From contig OX439133.1 in assembly GCA_949318235.1 (NCBI GenBank), forward strand, positions 18,074,099 to 18,138,098: 64,000 nucleotides of DNA. Direction: 5' to 3'. A program made the translations under genes and the position numbers. This stretch comes from Ecdyonurus torrentis (taxonomy: Eukaryota; Arthropoda; Insecta; Ephemeroptera; Heptageniidae). This document shows, piece after piece, positions 46,578-58,823 of the stretch (positions within the stretch are counted from its first letter, which is position 1; every line of letters begins with the position of its first letter). The notes under the pieces are model-generated. The model was given only the letters and a program-made list of their open reading frames with translations. It had not been told where the DNA came from and made no database searches.

Positions 46578-46915
46578 AAGGAAGAGGGGACCGACGTCAG
46601 CCATTAGACTAACTTTTCTCGTCGAAAAAATTCTGAAATTTTGCACAAAGATACTTCAGCTTGAGACAATTTCAAATAGATAAAAAATTTGAAGGGTCAT
46701 TGTGCAAATTAATTTTATGAGTTTTTTTTGTTTTTTTTTTTTTAATTTTAAGCCCATAAGGCCCAATGTTAATTTCAATATTTTTTTCGTTACTGTCTAA
46801 CATCTTGCAAATTTTTATCACGGCTAGGTGTGACCCTTATCTACACATTGACACCAAATCTAGACCCTAACACGTCTAGTTTTTGATATATGAGGTCTGT
46901 ACCCTACTACCTTAA
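46578..46915 (-). mobile_element. Family E element, full-length
   Basis: GGAAGAGGGGACCGACGTCA to TGTACCCTACTACCTTAA. Confidence 0.87.
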
Positions 46916-46924
46916 TTTTTTTAA

Positions 46925-47050
46925 TAATGTTCGTAGACCCTGTTCCTGCTACTAAAATGACGATCTACTATGTTTTTTTTTTTAAATAGAATGCGCATTT
47001 TTTGCTGCAAGAAAGCAGGGTTTTCAAACAACACTAATAAATAATTATGT
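46925..47050 (+). repeat. Family W repeat
   Basis: AAAATGACGATCTACTATG, AGAATGCGCATTTTTTGCTG, AAGAAAGCAGGGTTTTCAAA; second copy of the segment at 5207-5335. Confidence 0.55.
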
Positions 47051-47624
47051 AATATTGGTAGCAGAACAAGGAATTATTATTCATGTACTAATCGTGCAGT
47101 CATGTTTTCATTTTAAATATTGTTGCAGAAAAAAAAATTAAATATTACGTACATATTATATAAATAAAAATATTAAATTGAACCAAAAAAAAACATTCAT
47201 AAACTTATGATGATAATATATAATATTATTATTTATAATTAAATTTAGTAAATAAATAAAAATAAAATCTATATAATTAAAACCAAGTCTTCATGATATT
47301 GATGAGTGAAACTGAAATAGGTCTGTTCAACAGCAGGTTTTACAATACATTCTATGCAAGAAACCACATCAGATAAGATTATTGTTTTTTTAAAAATCAA
47401 GTACAAAACAAATTCAAGAGAATTAAATTTATCAAAACATCTAAAAACAATTTGTTAAATAAAAGGAACTGGAAACGTAATATATTATTATGTATTAATA
47501 TTTTGACCATACAAATTTTAACTTACAGAGATTTTAAACTTTCTCGCACATAACTCTAAATATTAAGATCAACAATTTTCTTTTACAGTAAACGGTAACC
47601 AAACCTCACATTTTTATTGTACTG
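47051..47624. other. A+T-rich spacer
   Basis: Nothing recognised. Confidence 0.5.
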
Positions 47625-47855
47625 TATAGGGTGTATGCCCATGGAGTTATACTGAATACGCTTTGTCGCCATATTGGAGCAATGAAGAACATTAATCAGC
47701 ATAGGACAAATAATGTAGATTTTGTGTATTTTATTTGGAAAATTGTCTCATTTTTATTATTATTTTCCTGCAAACTTGAAATCCTGTTAACAACATCAAT
47801 GCTCTCAAAAATATTGCTAACAAAGAATTTATTTTGTAAACTAGCAAAATATCTA
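47625..47855 (+). mobile_element. Family B MITE, 3'-truncated
   Basis: TATAGGGTGTATGCCCATGG to ACTAGCAAAATATC. The CRE octamer is lost (ATGGAGTTAT). A 112-codon frame over it is a by-product of the repeat. Confidence 0.85.
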
Positions 47856-48084
47856 TGTTTACCCGTCGAAGTGAACAAACCACACTTTACAAATTCTACT
47901 CAAAATGAACGATCTACGTTTGGCGCTTCTACGTGTTTTAAAGGCAGAACAGTAAAGTTCTGCAGTTAAAGTAGTTAATATTTACTATAAGTAATTTATA
48001 CTAACAGTAAACGTTTGGTTTATGTTTATTACTCATCAATCAAAATAAAACAACATTTTATATTTTATGTGTCATTATATTGTC

Positions 48085-48376
48085 GATGCATTCATGTTAA
48101 AGTCAACGCACTTTTGGCTAACACAATAACATGGACAGCATAAGAATAAAAATAATTTTGCCTGTTTCAAAATATTCAGCAATGTTTTTTAGAGCATTGA
48201 TGTTGTTAATAGGTTGAATTAGTATCTCATGTATGCGTGGATTTTTTTTTAACTATTTGCCAAAGAATGTTGCCAAAAACGAAGTTTGTCGTATGCTGAG
48301 CAATGTTATACGTTACTCTACACTGGCCTCCAATTGCACTAACAAGTAAGTATGACGTCATCCGCACGCACCCTAT
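48085..48376 (-). mobile_element. Family B MITE, full-length
   Basis: GATGCATTCATGTTAAAGTC to TGACGTCATCCGCACGCACC, followed by CTATG. Confidence 0.87.
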
Positions 48377-48400
48377 GTTTTTTTTTTTTTTTTTTTTTTT
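48377..48400. repeat. Poly(T) run
   Basis: About 23 T directly after the B terminus. Confidence 0.9.
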
Positions 48401-48459
48401 GTATTTACCGGCAAAGTATTTTAAATGCATACAAATACCCATATTTAATTGAGCTTATC

Positions 48460-48545
48460 GATATATCGCACGAGAAAAGTTAAGGGTCTCTATAATTTAA
48501 CATTACGCTTACGAAGAGAAACAAGTTATTTTACAAAAATTCAAG
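48460..48545 (-). repeat. Family L fragment
   Basis: CGAGAAAAGTTAAGGGTCTC, TAATTTAACATTACGCTTAC. Confidence 0.55.
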
Positions 48546-50011
48546 AATATTGCTGTCATTTTTGCAGTCGATACCTAAATTTTCTATAACTTTTAACGTT
48601 AAGTTAATTTCAAATAAAACTACAACTTTAACTCTAATTTGTCCCCAATTATATAACGTTATCTTTAACGTTAACAGCTTTTTTTGGCAAAATGTATTTT
48701 TTATAATTATTTATCAGTTTAATAATTTATAAAGTTAATAATATTCTTATATTTTTTATTCACCTATAAATAAAAAGTTAATTTTATTTAATATTTCTCT
48801 CACCTCGTCAGTTGATATTGTATTTTTTAGTCAATATAAAGTAATCAAGTAATCTAAAAAAAAAAAAAAAAAAAAAAAAAGTAACGTACGTTATAGTTAT
48901 CGCTATGTTAACTTCCATTTTTGTTAATCTAAAATAGCCCTCTATGCGCCTTTAGAAATAATTTATTATTTTTAATATTACTATAACGTTACTTCCTGTA
49001 ATGTAGTTAATCTATAGAAATAACTAGATAACGTAAATGACTACAACACTGATTACTGCAATGGTATTTAAATGTGCGGAGTACAATGAATATGTAAGAA
49101 ATATCTAAATTACGAAATTTTAATTATGAGGAAATTATTAACGTATCAATAATATGTTTACATGACATTAACATTTATGTCAGTTTTAAAATTTTAAATA
49201 ATATTATTTTTTAAATTTAAATAAAATAATGTATATTAAAAATGTATCATTAATTTAATAAAAAAAATTCATTGAAAATAAAACAATTTAATATAATAAA
49301 TATTATCAATAGTATTTTTTTTTATTAATAATATTATGTTTCTGTGTTAACAAAATTATGATTTACGTTTCTTAATTAGCTTTTTAGTGTAGGATTCATT
49401 TATTATACTCGATAGCTAATATTTCGTTCATATAGAACCTCAAGCATGAAATGAAAATATAAATTAAATAATATGAATTAAAAAAATTATATATTTTTTA
49501 AATCATAATAACGTATCACATTTTATATTGTTAAGGATGAATGTATTATTGAAGAATCTTATTCACTTTCCCCATCATTATCATACAAAAGTGGCTTACT
49601 GTTTCAATAGAACGATCACTATACTTATAAAAACGACTTATATTCTCTCTCTCTCTCACTTTCTACTCGCGCTCTTTTTCTCTCTCTCTTACACTCACAC
49701 TCTATATTTTCTCTCTCCCTCTCTTTTGTTTTAAGTCCACGCTACTTTTACTTTCAGTAAAATATATTTCCACTGTCACGTCATGTAAAAGGTTACAAGT
49801 CATTTTCACATCACTCTATTCTGTTCGGTCAAGCGAATTATGTCGAATGTCAATATGCAAAAATCGTTTTGTAAATACAGACACCAGAAACATTTTTAAA
49901 TAAAGGAAATTTGCAATTTTTTATTCTGTAAAAACCTTAAGTTATAATGTTTTTATAATAATTTATATATAAAACTTTTTTTAATGCGGATTATGGGTAG
50001 AGCACTTCATT
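48546..50011. other. A+T-rich spacer
   Basis: A run at 48856-48880; several TAACGTTA-like short palindromes at 48590-48680 and 48890-49035; short CT-rich patch at 49645-49725. No gene recognised. Confidence 0.5.
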
Positions 50012-50323
50012 TAAAGGCATAGAAAACATAAAACAACAAGTTCTTTTTAATCATTAAACACAAATTGAGATCTACAAAACTGATGATAATTTTTACCAGA
50101 ATGTAAACGTGGCCCCACGAGAGAGCGAGAAAAAATTGTAAAGTATGCAATTTGCGTGAATATTTCTGATTATGACGTCAGGAACATGCAAAAAATAGTA
50201 TGAAAATGTTGTGCGGGTTGCATAAATAGCAATTTTCTGATCACTGCTACGGCGCTACAATGTAAGTCCCATCAAGTGTTTTGTGATGTAAATGCTTATG
50301 TTTCCATGTTGTCTATGCCTTTA
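50012..50323 (+). mobile_element. Family A MITE
   Basis: TTTAAAGGCATAGAAAACAT to GTTGTCTATGCCTTTAA, TTAA at both ends, TGACGTCAGGAACATGC. It lacks the ~40-bp segment after GCGCTACA. Confidence 0.9.
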
Positions 50324-50370
50324 ATTTTACGCGACGAGCACGTACAAAATTAAATATACGTAATAATTAT

Positions 50371-50666
50371 TATACAGGATGTACGCACATGACGTCATAT
50401 TTAATGCGCTTGAAGGCCATACTGGAGTAGTGAATAACATAACAAACTATGTTTATGCCGATTTTCTTTAATATCGGTTAATTTTTTGTTATTGTTATTT
50501 TTCTCACATACTTGAGATACTTATTCAACATATTTACAGCATCAATGCTCTCAAGAATATTACATAGTATTTTTAAACTGGCAAAATGAGTTATTTTCCT
50601 AAGCCAACCATGTTATTGAGTTATTCAACATGGCGTCGACCTTAACATGAATGCATGGACCCTATA
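50371..50666 (+). mobile_element. Family B MITE, full-length
   Basis: TATACAGGATGTACGCACAT to ATGAATGCATGGACCCTATA, TGACGTCA intact. Confidence 0.9.
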
Positions 50667-50776
50667 GGGTGTATGCATGTTTCATGCGCTTGGAGGTCAT
50701 ACTAGAGTATAATGAATAAAATATTGCTCAGCCTAGGATAAATTTTGTTTTTTGGTTATTTTCTTTGAGAAATCTC

Positions 50777-50780
<4 letters not shown>
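50663..50780 (+). mobile_element. Family B MITE, 3'-truncated, abutting the previous copy
   Basis: TATAGGGTGTATGCATGTTT to CTTTGAGAAATCTC, then an A run of about 38. The CRE region is deleted. Confidence 0.85.
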
Positions 50781-50808
<28 letters not shown>

Positions 50809-51022
50809 CACTCAAATACATTACAGTAACAAAATTTCATTATCTCTTATTCATAAAATGAATTTAAATACTAATTTTTATGGTTTATTATAAAATTAAT
50901 ATATTATAAAAATTAGATTTTCATATATTTCAATCACGCTATACTATATATATACGATGTTATGTATGTTAAAATGGCGTCGCTAACTTAATTTTACGTT
51001 CATTAAGATTAATGCCTGTCAT

Positions 51023-51023
<1 letters not shown>

Positions 51024-51077
<54 letters not shown>
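51024..51077. repeat. (GA)n microsatellite
   Basis: About 27 units. Confidence 0.97.
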
Positions 51078-51079
<2 letters not shown>

Positions 51080-51278
51080 ATGCAATGTAACAGGTGGTAA
51101 CGTAATTACTATAATTAAATTGCATTGAAATTTATGGTTGAAAATCGATCATTACTCTGTTAATTCACTAATAATTATATGAATTTTTTTATTTTAATTG
51201 TATGAATAAAATTAAATAATATTGTACGAATAAAATTAAACTTTAAAATATTATATTTTATATAGTAAGTAGAGATAT

Positions 51279-51628
51279 TAAAGGCGTAGAACACTTTGAA
51301 CAAAAAACTCGCCTAATATCCTAGCATACTGGAATATCAATGTTGATTAGAATAAGAATAAGAATAGTTATTGACCCAGGCAGTTCATAGTAACAATCAA
51401 AGGCCTAAGTCATTGATTTCTTTTTTATTTTCCATATAATAAATGGCAAATGTGGACCCTGACGTTACCACCTGGTCCACGCGAGCGTAAAAAAAAAATT
51501 AACGTCAGAGTCCGCATTTGCCATTTCTTGTATGGAAATTAAATTAGAAATCAATGGTAATTAACGTTGATATTCCGGTATGCTAGGATATTATGCAATT
51601 TTTTTGTTCAACATGTTCTACGCCTTTA
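51279..51628. mobile_element. Family C palindromic MITE with a retro-tail insertion
   Basis: TATTAAAGGCGTAGAACACT to GTTCTACGCCTTTAAA, TTAA at both ends. The left arm is split at 51352-51410 by a segment whose reverse strand reads GAACTGCCTGGGTCAATAAC followed by (TTATTC)n, a likely retroelement tail. CRE octamers decayed (TGACGTTA, TAACGTCA). Confidence 0.85.
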
Positions 51629-51661
51629 AAAATACAAAAAATATTGCATTTTTTTTAGATG

Positions 51662-51866
51662 CATTTTTTTTATTGATGTTGTTAACATGATGAATTAGGT
51701 TTTCAAGTATGCGAGAAAATATTAATAATAAAAATTATTTAAAAAATCCCAAAGAAAATAGCTAAAAATTACGTTTGTCCTATGATGGACAATGTTATTC
51801 ATTGGTCCAATGTCCAATATGGCGTCAAAGCGAATTCAGTATGACGTCATGCGCATACACGTATTG
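51662..51866 (-). mobile_element. Family B MITE, truncated
   Basis: TTGATGTTGTTAACATGATG to TATGACGTCATGCGCATACA. Confidence 0.85.
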
Positions 51867-52119
51867 AAGAAATAAATATATACCATAAAAAAAAATTATA
51901 GAGGAATAGAGGATTTGCAGAGGTATTTAAAGAATACTAAATAAGATGATGATAATTTCTTATTTGCATAATAACCCTATTTAAAGATTTTCTCATTAAT
52001 ATTTAAATTTCAGAGAAGAAAAATAAAAAGCTCTAATGATAATAAAATAATTTTGAATGATATCTAACATCAAACTGGAAACCATGGTTTTTAAAAAACA
52101 AATTATGTTTAAACTTAAC

Positions 52120-52560
52120 GTTATAAAAGTGAATGTTTTTTTATAATGACAGTTTTTGTTTTAAATGTTGACTATTAAAATTAACATGGTCTCTTATTTT
52201 AAAGGTGTAGAACACCTTGAACAAATAAAACTTTTCTAATATCCTAACATACCTAAATATCAACGTTGATTTGGCCGGAATCATTGATTTCTAGTTTATT
52301 TTCCATTCATGCGATGGTCAGATGCGGGTTTATGACGTCACAGCCCACTGGTTCATCATCGTGGAAACAAGTGACGTATGACGTCATGAACCTGCATCTG
52401 CCATTTTGTCAATGGAAAATAAATTAGAAATTAATGTCTCCGGCAAAATCAATGTTGATTTACCGGTATGTTATAGGATATTAGACAATTTTTTTTTCTC
52501 TGACGTGTTTTTTAAAATTTGATGAACTTTTTGTACGACATCCCACTATGCATTTACTAT
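52120..52560 (-). mobile_element. Decayed family D copy interrupted by family C
   Basis: D-like AAATTAACATGGTCTCTTAT lies left of the C copy, and TTGATGAACTTTTTGTACGA, like the family D copy at 18334-18674, lies right of it. Confidence 0.4.
52200..52515. mobile_element. Family C palindromic MITE, copy 6
   Basis: TTAAAGGTGTAGAACACCTT to a degraded right end; TGACGTCA at 52333 and about 52380. Confidence 0.88.
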
Positions 52561-53653
52561 ATGGGTGAAGCCCATATTTCAAACCTTTATACAAAAATTT
52601 TTTTCATTGTAATGGAACATCATAGCATAATATAACACAATGTGTGATTGTTTCAGAATTGATGATGCAAATCTGGTCACATTTTAAAGAGTTTCTTTTG
52701 AAGTAATTTTACTTTTTCATGCATGACATGTTGCTTAGTAATCCAGCAATTTAATAAGCTCATTATATAACCCAAAAATACAATTGCATACATTGTAGCG
52801 CAATGTATAGCACTTCCAATGCAGTGCCAAATGCACTGTCCAATAAAATGTTCACCACAATTAGTAATGCAGTTTTGGAATTGTTTTTTTTTTTTCTTAG
52901 TTTAACCAACTTTTTTTATAATGTTAATGGTCAGTTATGTTAGTGCCTGACTGAGAAATTGTGGTAATCTGATGCACTGCGAATAATTTTATTTTTATCA
53001 ATCGCCTATTTAATAGTTAATCTTCAAATTACTATGTTACACATTTTCAAACTGATGCTTGGCTTTCAAATATTTGTGTACGCCTCAATCTAAGGAAACA
53101 AACCATACCATAAATTGAATATGAATTACATGAGAAGATTTATAATTACTAAAATTTATTTACAATTTTTATAAAAAAAATCTAAAATAATTTTATAATG
53201 TTTTAAATTAATTTCATATTTAAAGCAATAATAATTAAAATAATAATTATGTTATAACAATTTATTTAATTTAATAAAAATATAGTTAAAATAATTTTAT
53301 TTTAGAAGATTTAAAGTAACTTATATGTAGGATTTATGTATTTAAAAGAAAATATTTAATCAATAGATCTCTCTCTCTCTCTCTTCTCTCGCTCATTTAC
53401 TTTCTGTTCAATTTTGTACGGTAATTAGGATATCCTGCATAAAAGGCAAAAGAAAAAAAAATACTTACTTTCCGGGAGAACAGATACTCGACAAGAAAAT
53501 CTATATAAGTATTTTCTGAGTAGTCAATCAATAAAAAAAAAATCAAGTCGTGTACCTTGTATAAAATACGTTAAATATTTAAAGTTACAATACACTACAA
53601 GTTTCTAAAATTCTTAAATACAAAATTTTACTATTAATATCCAATACCAATGA
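52561..53653. other. A+T-rich spacer
   Basis: Short CT run at 53369-53385; one TTTCAG acceptor-like site at about 52655 leads to an early stop. Nothing recognised. Confidence 0.5.
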
Positions 53654-53950
53654 AGGATGTATGCGCATGACGTCATATAATGCGCTTGGAGGCCATACTG
53701 GAGTAGTGAATAACATTGCTTAGCATAGGACAAACTTCGTATCAGGCAGTTTTCTTTGAGAACTCAGTTAAATTTTTTTTTAATATCATTTTCTCACATT
53801 CTTGAGATACTAATTGAATATATTTAAAGCATCAATGCTCTCAAAAATATTGCATAGTAAACTGGCAAAATAAATTATTTTCCTATGCCGCTCATGTTAT
53901 TGAGTGATTCAACATAGCGTCGACTTGAACATGAATGCATAGAACCTATA
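53654..53950 (+). mobile_element. Family B MITE, full-length
   Basis: GGATGTATGCGCATGACGTC to ATGAATGCATAGAACCTATA. Confidence 0.9.
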
Positions 53951-54110
53951 AATTTATATATTTCTTGTTATTTTGAATAATGTAAGGCAGAATTCTCGTT
54001 TTACAAAAAAAAAAAGTTACATTTATTTAAAAAATAAACATTTTCTTTTCTGCAACTCAAAGTTAGAAAAAAATCTGCGTTATATCTGAGCCGATGCTTA
54101 CTACATGATT

Positions 54111-54132
54111 TTTTTTTTTTTTTTTTTTTTTT
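54111..54132. repeat. Poly(T) run
   Basis: About 22 T. Confidence 0.85.
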
Positions 54133-54151
54133 AATTACACAGTATTAAAAC

Positions 54152-54471
54152 TTAAGGAAGTAGAGTACCGACCTTATATCTCAAAAACTAGAAGGGTTTG
54201 GGGTCATTGTGTAGCTATGGGTCACATCTAGCCGTGATAAAAATTTCATGATGTTTGACCGTCCGATTTTTCGAAAAAATTATTGAAATTACCATTGGGC
54301 CTTATGAGCTTAAAATTTCAAAAAAAATCATATTGAATTATTTTACGGTGGCCCCCAAAATTTTTATATATTTGAAATTGTTTCAAGCTTAAATATTACT
54401 GTGCAAAATTTCAGATTTTTTTAAGGAGAAAAGTTTGAGTCCAATGGCCGACCTCGGTCCCCACTCCCTTA
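54152..54471 (+). mobile_element. Family E element, full-length
   Basis: TTAAGGAAGTAGAGTACCGA to CGGTCCCCACTCCCTTA; inner order reversed relative to 44172 and 46578. Confidence 0.87.
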
Positions 54472-55041
54472 CGCATTATGTTTTGTTATTTATTTTGTAT
54501 TGTATTAATACAATATTTAAAATATTTGTTAAAGTGTGTATATGTATTAAGTTATAAAACTCTGACATGAGAATTGTTTAATATCATATCAGATTAACAT
54601 GTAAGTGGGTGTATACCTTATGTGGCCTCTCAATAAAAACCATTTTATTTTAAATAATATATTTTTTTGTAGGCAAATATTATGGACGGAAACTCAAATT
54701 TTACTAACAAAGATTTTAATATTTTGTTTTAACTTTAAATTACTAATTTTTTTATATAAATTTATAAATAATAATTATTATTATGTAAAAAAAATATTTA
54801 TTTATAAAATAGTTTGCTGAGATTATAGTATATTGAATTTAATGTTAATGGATCCATGGAACACAAAACCTCTCTTTGACAGTAAATTGGGAATAGGGAT
54901 AAAATACTCAAGAGTGATCTAGATATTAATAATGATAATGAGAGCATTATAATACAAAACACTAAAACTAAACAAATATATATTTTTTTTTGTCGTTTTT
55001 AATAAAAATAAAAGCTACTTAAATTAAACAAAATTGTTGCT
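54472..55041. other. A+T-rich spacer
   Basis: Nothing recognised. Confidence 0.5.
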
Positions 55042-55387
55042 TTAAGGCGGGAAATCAGTTACTGCGAGATTTGACTAAAAAATCGCAAAGAAAGAAAAAT
55101 CTGAAATATTGCACAGTGATTCATTGTAGGATATGGTATCTTCAAAAATGTAAAAAAAAAAAAAAAAAGGCCACCAAGCTAGATTTTATATTTATGATTT
55201 TTTAAAGATTTAGTCCCATAGGAGCCCATGTTAATTTCAATAACTATTTTCTCTCTTATCTGATGGTCACGGGTTCTGAAAAGTTTATCATAGGTAGCTG
55301 TTACAAATAACTTTCAAGTGGCATCATAAACTTTCAAAGTTTTCTTTTAAAATTTTGAGATCCAAGCCATTTATATACAACCCTTAA
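55042..55387 (+). mobile_element. Family D element, full-length
   Basis: TTAAGGCGGGAAATCAGTTA to TATATACAACCCTTAA, TTAA at both ends. Confidence 0.92.
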
Positions 55388-55682
55388 TATGAAATCTTTA
55401 AAAGAGAATGTAACTGTTTAAACATGAGGAGGGACCATCATATACACAAGCCATTTCTGTTAACACAAGATCACATAGTGGAGCTAAGAAATTGTAAAGT
55501 AGACAACTTGAGCTGGTATTCATGACGTCAACATATATTAACATAGAAATTGTAAAAAGTGTTGCCTGCTTTACAATTTCTCTTTCTCTCTTTATATAAA
55601 TTGAATAAGGGAAAAACTGACTTTATTAATGTAAATACTGTAATAATAATGTAACCCGTTAAAACTGAAAAACTGGCTATAT

Positions 55683-55982
55683 ATTGTATATACATGACGT
55701 CATAACGAATGCGCTTCAACGCCATACTGTAGCAATGAATAACGTTGCTCAGCATAGGACAAACGTGGTTTTTGACTGCTTTCTTTGGAAAATTAGTTAA
55801 TTTTATTGCCATTATTTTTCTTGAATGCTTAAAACCATATTTCAGCCTGTTTACATCAATGCTCTCAAAAATATTGCTTGTAAGTATTTTAAAACTTGCA
55901 AAATATGTCATTTCCCCATACTGGCCCATATTTATAGTGCTTACATATGGCGGAGACTTTTATATAAATGCAAACACCCTAT
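55683..55982 (+). mobile_element. Family B MITE, diverged subfamily
   Basis: TATTGTATATACATGACGTC to ATATAAATGCAAACACCCTA; shares the TATGGCGGAGACTTTTATAT-type 3' end with 14534 and 57440. Confidence 0.85.
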
Positions 55983-56150
55983 TAAAAATGGTCGTGTTAA
56001 GATTTATTAGTGAATAGATTTTTTTTAAAGAGTGCAGTGGCCCTTTAAAGGAATAGACCAGAAGAAAACATAAGCATTTACATCACAAGACATTTGACGG
56101 AACTTACATAAATAACATTATAGTTTGTTTGAAAACCTAACCGTAGCAGC

Positions 56151-56340
56151 ACGGACAAAAATAAATACGTAATAATTATGCTAGCTCATTTTCAGTATAA
56201 TTTATTCAATATAGCATAATAACTATGCTATATAGCAGATATATTATGCTGTGCAGCATTATTATTTATGTTGTTCCAATTAAGCATAATTTATGTTATA
56301 TAATGACATAAATACAGCATAAATTACGTAATTTTTTCTT
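56151..56340. mobile_element. Family J element inside family A
   Basis: ACGGACAAAAATAAATACGT, ACGTAATAATTATGCTAGCT to AGCATAAATTACGTAATTTT. Dense in AGCATAAT / ATTATGCT units. Family name is mine; no class assigned. Confidence 0.55.
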
Positions 56341-56343
56341 TCA

Positions 56344-56432
56344 TTTTTATATAGATTTTATTATAAAAAGCATATATGTACAAAAACACATAATTGACAT
56401 CAGATACATGAAAATATCTTTGTTCTCCACTC
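56344..56432 (-). repeat. Repeat K, copy 2
   Basis: TTTTATTATAAAAAGCATAT, ACACATAATTGACATCAGAT, TATCTTTGTTCTCC, as at 33889-33979. Confidence 0.5.
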
Positions 56433-57124
56433 AACCTGATAAAAATAAGAAAAATATTTATATAACTTACATACTAAAATACATAAAAAAAAATAGCTTT
56501 GCTTGAGTAAGCAGACTATTTTGACTTATGCACCCCGCGCAATGTTTTCATTTTCATATTAATATTTGACTGTTTCTGTCATCAGAACCCAAAGTTGTCC
56601 CGCCAATAGCATACTTTACAGTAATTCTCAAGCTTTCTTGTGGGAACATATTTACATTGTGGTAAAAATTGTCATCACATTTTGTGTTTAATCATTAAAA
56701 AGCACAAAATGTTGTTTTATGTGGTCTATGGCTTTAAGTTTTGGTTTGTTGTAGAAACTTGTTTGGAAGAAGTGCGGTTTTCTTGTAAATTTTGTCTTGA
56801 TGTTTACCACATAACTGAGCTGTCAGAGTGTCATACCAACTGCATCCACTTTTGACACTTTATTATCTCGCAAATAAGACACTTCTACACAAACTTTCAG
56901 CTTCACAAATATTACTTTTCATTTCGAGCTCTTTTTCTCGCTTTCGTGTGCATTTGTTGGAATTTTAGTTCCTATACGCGGAAAACATAAATTTAAGAAA
57001 TTATTCAGTTACATAGATGTAACTTAACTTGGTTGAAAAAAGTTTAAACAGTAACTTGTTAGTATAAATGTAATTTCATTAGTGGTAACTAGTTAGCTCC
57101 TTAGATCTTAAAAAACTTTGTACT

Positions 57125-57438
57125 CTATAAGGTGTTTGCATTCATGTTAAAGTCGACGCCATGTTGGATCACTCAATAACATGGACAGCATAAGAAAATA
57201 GCTCATTTTGGCAGTTTAAAAAATATGCAATATTTTTGAGAGCATTATAATTGATGCTTTAAATATTTTGAAATAGTATCTCAAGTATGTGAGAAAAATA
57301 ACAATATAACAAAAAGTTAACCAATTTCCGACGAAAAATAACTGAAACGAAGTTTGTCCTATGCTCAGTAATGTTATTCTTTACTCCAGTATAGCCTCCA
57401 AGCGCATTAAATATGACGTCATGCACATACACCCTATT
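57125..57438 (-). mobile_element. Family B MITE, full-length
   Basis: TATAAGGTGTTTGCATTCAT to TGACGTCATGCACATACACC. Confidence 0.9.
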
Positions 57439-57439
57439 G

Positions 57440-57574
57440 TTCAGTATTTTTTAAGTGGCAAAATGTGTTATTTGTTTATTTTATTTATTTATTATTATTT
57501 TTTTTTTATAATAGCAAATGTTATTTAGTGCTCACTTATAGCGTCGACTTTTATTTGAGTGCAACCAACTTATA
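57440..57574 (+). mobile_element. Family B MITE, 3' half of diverged subfamily
   Basis: GTATTTTTTAAGTGGCAAAA to GTGCAACCAACTTATA. Confidence 0.7.
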
Positions 57575-57609
57575 CCTACTCCGCTACTCGCATGGAACGT
57601 TGAGACAAC

Positions 57610-57963
57610 ATAAGTTATAGATATGTATATTAAATCAATTATGTTGTACTAAAGAGGCTATTTTTTATCATTCATCAGTCATCAAATAAGAAATAAAGTT
57701 ATACCCAGGATATTCACTCTAAATTTTACTGTTTATAGTAAAGCAATAAACTGTTAAACGGACGTTCAACTTAGGAAACACGAAATGATTTTTAAACAAT
57801 ACAAATATGCACATAAAAGTAAAAATTTATATAAATGTAAATTATTTAGCAAAATGGTCGCAAGTCAAATTACATAATCAAACCATTACCAATAAAACCA
57901 ACAAAAAAATAAGAATTTTTTCTTTAGAAAAAAAAAAAAAAAAACTATATACTATAAACTGTC
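57610..57963 (+). repeat. Local duplication, unit 1
   Basis: GATATGTATATTAAATCAAT, TGTACTAAAGAGGCTATTTT, AATGGTCGCAAGTCAAATTA, CATTACCAATAAAACCAAC. Every part recurs in the same order in unit 2 (58326-58647). Confidence 0.9.
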
Positions 57964-58325
57964 TAAAAGCCATAGACCACAAAAAACCACATGTGCTTTT
58001 TAATGAATTTATTCATTAAAAAGCACAATTTAATTTAAGCGGGATTTTAAAAACTGTTGACAATTTTTTACTAGAATGTTAATATGTAGCCCCACGAGAG
58101 AACGTGAAAATACAGTAAAATATACAATTTGCGTGACTATTCATGTTTCTTACGTCAGAAACATGCAAAAGTTAGTATGGAAATGTTGTGCGGGTTGCAT
58201 AAATCGAAAATTCTGATCACTGCGGAGCTACAGTTGGGTTTTGTGACAAACTAAATTTATTTATGTCAGTCTCATCAAGTGTTTTGTGATATAATTATTT
58301 AGTTTTTCTCTGGTCTATTCCTTTA
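57964..58325 (+). mobile_element. Family A MITE, full-length
   Basis: TAAAAGCCATAGACCACAAA to CTCTGGTCTATTCCTTTAA. It has a small internal duplication of ATTAAAAAGCAC near the 5' end; CRE decayed to TTACGTCA. Confidence 0.88.
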
Positions 58326-58647
58326 AGTTAGCTATGTATATTAAATCAATTATGCTGTACTAAAGAGGCTATTTTTCATCAGTTATCAATAAAGAAATAA
58401 ATTTATGCTGTATGGCTACTCTGAATTTTACTGTTCGTAGTAAAGCAATCTACTTGTAAACGTCCAACTTAACAAACACAAAAAGATTTTAAAATAATAC
58501 AAATATGCTCATAAAATTAAAAATTTATATTAAATGTAAATAATTTAGAAAAATGGTCACAAGTCAAATTCCATAATCAAAGCATTACCAATAAAACCAA
58601 TAAAAAAATTAAGACTTTCTTTAGAACAAAATAAAAAAAAAAAAAAA
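58326..58647 (+). repeat. Local duplication, unit 2
   Basis: GCTATGTATATTAAATCAAT to CCAATAAAAAAATTAAGACT; colinear with unit 1 with scattered substitutions and small indels. Confidence 0.9.
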
Positions 58648-58823
58648 AAGGAATAGACCAGAGAAAAACATACGCATTTATATGACACAAATACTTAATA
58701 ATATTTTCACGCTCTCTCGTGGGCCGACATTCATTCTCGTAAAATTGTCATTAGTTTTGAAGATCCCATTTCGTGTTTATTCGTTAAAAAAACACATGTT
58801 GTTTTATGTGGTCTATGGGTTTA
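58648..58823 (-). mobile_element. Family A MITE, internally deleted
   Basis: AAAGGAATAGACCAGAGAAA joins after about 55 bp to ATTTTCACGCTCTCTCGTGG and ends ATGTGGTCTATGGGTTTAA. Both termini are kept but the middle ~170 bp with the CRE are missing. Confidence 0.88.

Larger units (their letters stand above)
56046..56736 (-). mobile_element. Family A MITE carrying nested insertions
   Basis: Left part TTAAAGGAATAGACCAGAAG to CCTAACCGTAGCAG; right part TTGACTTATGCACCCCGC to ATGTGGTCTATGGCTTTAA. Families J and K occupy about 56151-56520. Confidence 0.85.

Noticed and set aside
47631..47969. 112-codon frame on the + strand
   Set aside because: Its first two thirds are a family B MITE; other B copies break the frame.
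52655..52685. TGATTGTTTCAG acceptor followed by LMMQIWSHF in phase
   Set aside because: Stops after a few codons with no donor.
55528..56017. Frames of 90-133 codons on both strands
   Set aside because: They are translations of the family B copy at 55683-55982 and recur, broken, in other copies.
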